From Cyanophora paradoxa (taxonomy: Eukaryota; Glaucocystophyceae; Cyanophorales; Cyanophoraceae), in assembly GCA_004431415.1 (NCBI GenBank), contig QPMI01000515.1:1-64000 (forward strand): a stretch of 64,000 nt of DNA, read 5' to 3'. Numbering within the stretch: position 1 is the stretch's first letter; every line of letters begins with the position of its first letter. A model generated the notes under the pieces. The model was not told the origin of the DNA. It saw only the letters and a list, made by a program, of their open reading frames with translations, and did no database searches. A program made the translations under genes and the position numbers. Positions 61,910 to 64,000 of this stretch are shown here, in pieces.

Positions 61910-64000
61910 ATGGCGCCGGCGGCGAATCCGAAGCGCCCGCGGGGCAAGTACTGCGGTACTTCACTGGTTTTGCTCATGTGTTGTAAGCTTACTCTTGAAC
62001 AGATGTGGAAACCACTCTTGAGTATCGATATCCCCCTCCTCTGTGCGATCTTGCACCTCGGTATCCTTTTTTACCCAGTTTTCATTAATATTCCAGCGCT
62101 AGTGCTCAATGTCCGCGAACGATTGTGACCTGGCATGCTCTCGCAGGGCTCTCTCAGACTCTGCCGCCGAGATCGACAGGCACGTGCACGTCTGACCTCG
62201 AGGCTCTTGTGCTCTTGCTCCCGCACTTCCCTCTCTAGGCTCCACTCTCTGGAACCTAGTGACTGCATGCGCACCCCACCCCTAGGCCTCCGCCGCGTCC
62301 TTCTCGATCCTCTTGTCTGAACTTCAGCTAGCGCTCGTCCTAGATAGCACCCACCTTCTTCTCCGGATCCGGGCTTTTTACTCAACCTTTTCTCTTTGTC
62401 TGCCCTTCTTCCTCTTGCCCCCCTTGCCCCCTCCTATATTCCTTTCCTACCAAGTCATACATTGCTTCAAAAGGCCACCCCCCCCCCCCCCCACCCCACC
62501 CCACCCCCTCCTCCTCCTCGTCCTCCTCCTCCTTCCCCCCCCCCCCCCCCGCCCGCCCCCTCCACCTGTGCCCTACCTTAAGATATGCTTAATCTGCTTC
62601 AGTTGCAATCGCTTCAGCCGTTTCTCCAGTCGCTCTGCTGAGAAGGGCGCAGTGCTCTCGATCGGAACGCAGGACCAGACTTCTTTCAGCTTCATGAAAC
62701 TCAGCCAGTCTACCACTCTGGGCGCTCCTATGACCGTGGAGTTCTGGTGCGTCTGTCTCAAATCGCAATCGTTATATAACGCATGACCAGGATGCGCATC
62801 AATGACGTCGCTCATCTCGGGAGTACATGGCCCTATCTGATGATACAGCACAACTATCCAGAGCCACCCGACCTTGTCACGGACAGCTCGCGAAAATGGA
62901 ATGATGGATGGGGGATCGTCTGGAGAACCGAAAGCGCATATCCGGAAGGAACGTACATGCTAATTGCAAGAGGCATGAATAACCAACCTACAAACGATTG
63001 GTGTGAGACTCGGGTGGTCGCACCAAACGGATTCAGCTCAGACGTTTATTTTACGTCAGCTGTGGTCCGCTGCTTCCGCTCTTGCGCATGCAATTATCCA
63101 CCTTCGCCCCCGCCTTACACATACATCTTACCTACAACGCGCGCAGCAAGGCGTGTGGCGGCACTACGCGGTGCGCGCGCGTGTTTCTTTATTGTATCTG
63201 TCTTGGAATGCAGCGAATGCAAGCTTGCCATTTCACAGCTTTCCTTGTCCGCTGACGGAACATTGTCGTTCTACATAAACGGCGTATCCAAAGGCTCGAC
63301 TACCGTAGTTCATTGCAGCGGCGATAATGGCGGGCCCATAACGAACTATCTCGTCATTCCGACTATATCGCGGGCGACGACTGCTTTCGGCATCGGTGCT
63401 TGGGCCTTCGCCCCGATGGCTGAAGTTGATCTTTCCGGTGCGACGCGCTGTAAATATGCAACGGGCGGTCGTGGGTCGGATCTCTTTGAATGATCTGCGA
63501 GTGGGCAGAAATTAGAGCGTGGTCCGTCGCGCGCTCGGCCACGGAGATCGCGGCGAGCTGGGCAACCACCGTGGACCCCGCCTCGTCGGGTCTCGTCATC
63601 TACTTCCCCTTGGCCGGAGACTACGTGAGCCGCATCGACCGCGCCCTGCTCGCGCCCCTCCATCATGATCATGATCACGACTGAATTGCGCGCGCGCGTC
63701 GTAGAACGGATATGCCAACGGTGTCGGGACTGCATTGCAGAAGCTTTCCTGGCAATTCACATTCGAGACATACAGTTGGATCCCACCCGCTATGATGTTT
63801 CCCCCGAGCACGCCAGGGACCCCCTGGTCCAACGTCAACACGAACATGGACGCCAACAACGGGATGTATGCCACGGTGTACTGGGGTCCTTCAGACCCTC
63901 AAGGCTCCGCAATCACGAAGGTACGAACGCTCGGGTATTTGTGGCTGCGCATGCTGTTCCTCTCAGACTCTGCCCGATGGGAATGCAGTACACTCTGACC
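61910..64000 (+). CDS. LamG-like surface protein (paralogue C), 3' end outside window
   Basis: Exons 61910-62060, 62653-62746, 62791-63064, 63239-63437, 63509-63624, 63741-63920 and 63989 onward join in phase and match paralogue B exon for exon (exons 2 and 5 have identical lengths: 94 and 116 nt). Exon 1 encodes MAPAANPKRPRGKYCG followed by a hydrophobic stretch (LLSIDIPLLCAILHL). The jelly-roll exons read FSFMKLSQSTTLGAPMTVEF, NDGWGIVWRTESAYPEGTYM, DGTLSFYINGVSKGS, WATTVDPASSGL and WIPPAMMFPPSTPGTPWSN. By homology an Fn3/Ig-like repeat region should follow beyond the window. Intron 1 holds a C-rich run and a block shared with intron 1 of paralogue B. Confidence 0.8.

Noticed and set aside
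1-64000. tRNA or rRNA genes
   Set aside because: No cloverleaf or ribosomal RNA signature was recognised by eye; a covariance-model search would be needed to exclude them.

Overview
The window is eukaryotic nuclear DNA from a GC-rich protist, probably a microalga. The flanks are very GC-rich, with genes split by short GT-AG introns (often 45-120 bp). An AT-rich viral insertion lies in the middle (about 10,600-33,320). I cannot name the host species. Long cysteine-rich and jelly-roll surface proteins on exon-rich genes fit several algal groups.

Left flank (1-10,600). Two multi-exon genes are arranged head to head. On the minus strand (about 7,527 down to about 3,000) is a gene whose exons carry tyrosine-recombinase-like motifs. 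On the plus strand (7,993-10,293) is a 2-oxoglutarate/Fe(II) dioxygenase resembling the TET/JBP nucleic-acid-modifying family; its ten exons join with consistent phase. A 3'-terminal exon of another gene ends at 1,023.

Centre (10,600-33,320). This is an integrated polinton-like virus (PLV). It has a major capsid protein, two minor-capsid-like proteins, an A32-type packaging ATPase, a primase/SF3 helicase, a GIY-YIG nuclease, a zinc-finger/Vsr-like nuclease and the N-terminal part of a protein-primed DNA polymerase B cut off at the left junction. Its accessory genes are unusual: a patatin lipase fused to a discoidin-like domain, a large fibre with phage-type HTHT repeats, four tandem fibre paralogues that share an N-terminal module but differ at the C-terminus (two are C1q-like), and a bacterial-type S-adenosylmethionine decarboxylase. 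Genes left of 21,235 run leftward; genes to the right run mostly rightward. Nearly every start codon follows directly on a TAAAAGA-like motif. The right end is a 1.3 kb repeat-rich non-coding zone closing in a 29-bp-arm hairpin at the AT/GC boundary. Five frame breaks in four genes all behave as single-base losses. I found no integrase and no maturation protease, so this copy looks defective.

Right flank (33,320-64,000). A minus-strand gene (38,807 to about 33,359) encodes a secreted LamG-like plus Fn3/Ig-like repeat protein; the virus sits just past its 3' end. Its paralogue starts on the plus strand at 61,910 and runs off the window, with matching intron positions. Between these two inverted paralogues lie a large minus-strand type I membrane protein gene with a cysteine-rich (GCC2/GCC3, ephrin-receptor-like) ectodomain (about 57,840 to 44,590), an unrecognised minus-strand gene (about 44,300 to 42,505), and two palindrome-dense, gene-poor intervals that hold three MITE-like elements of about 500-550 bp.
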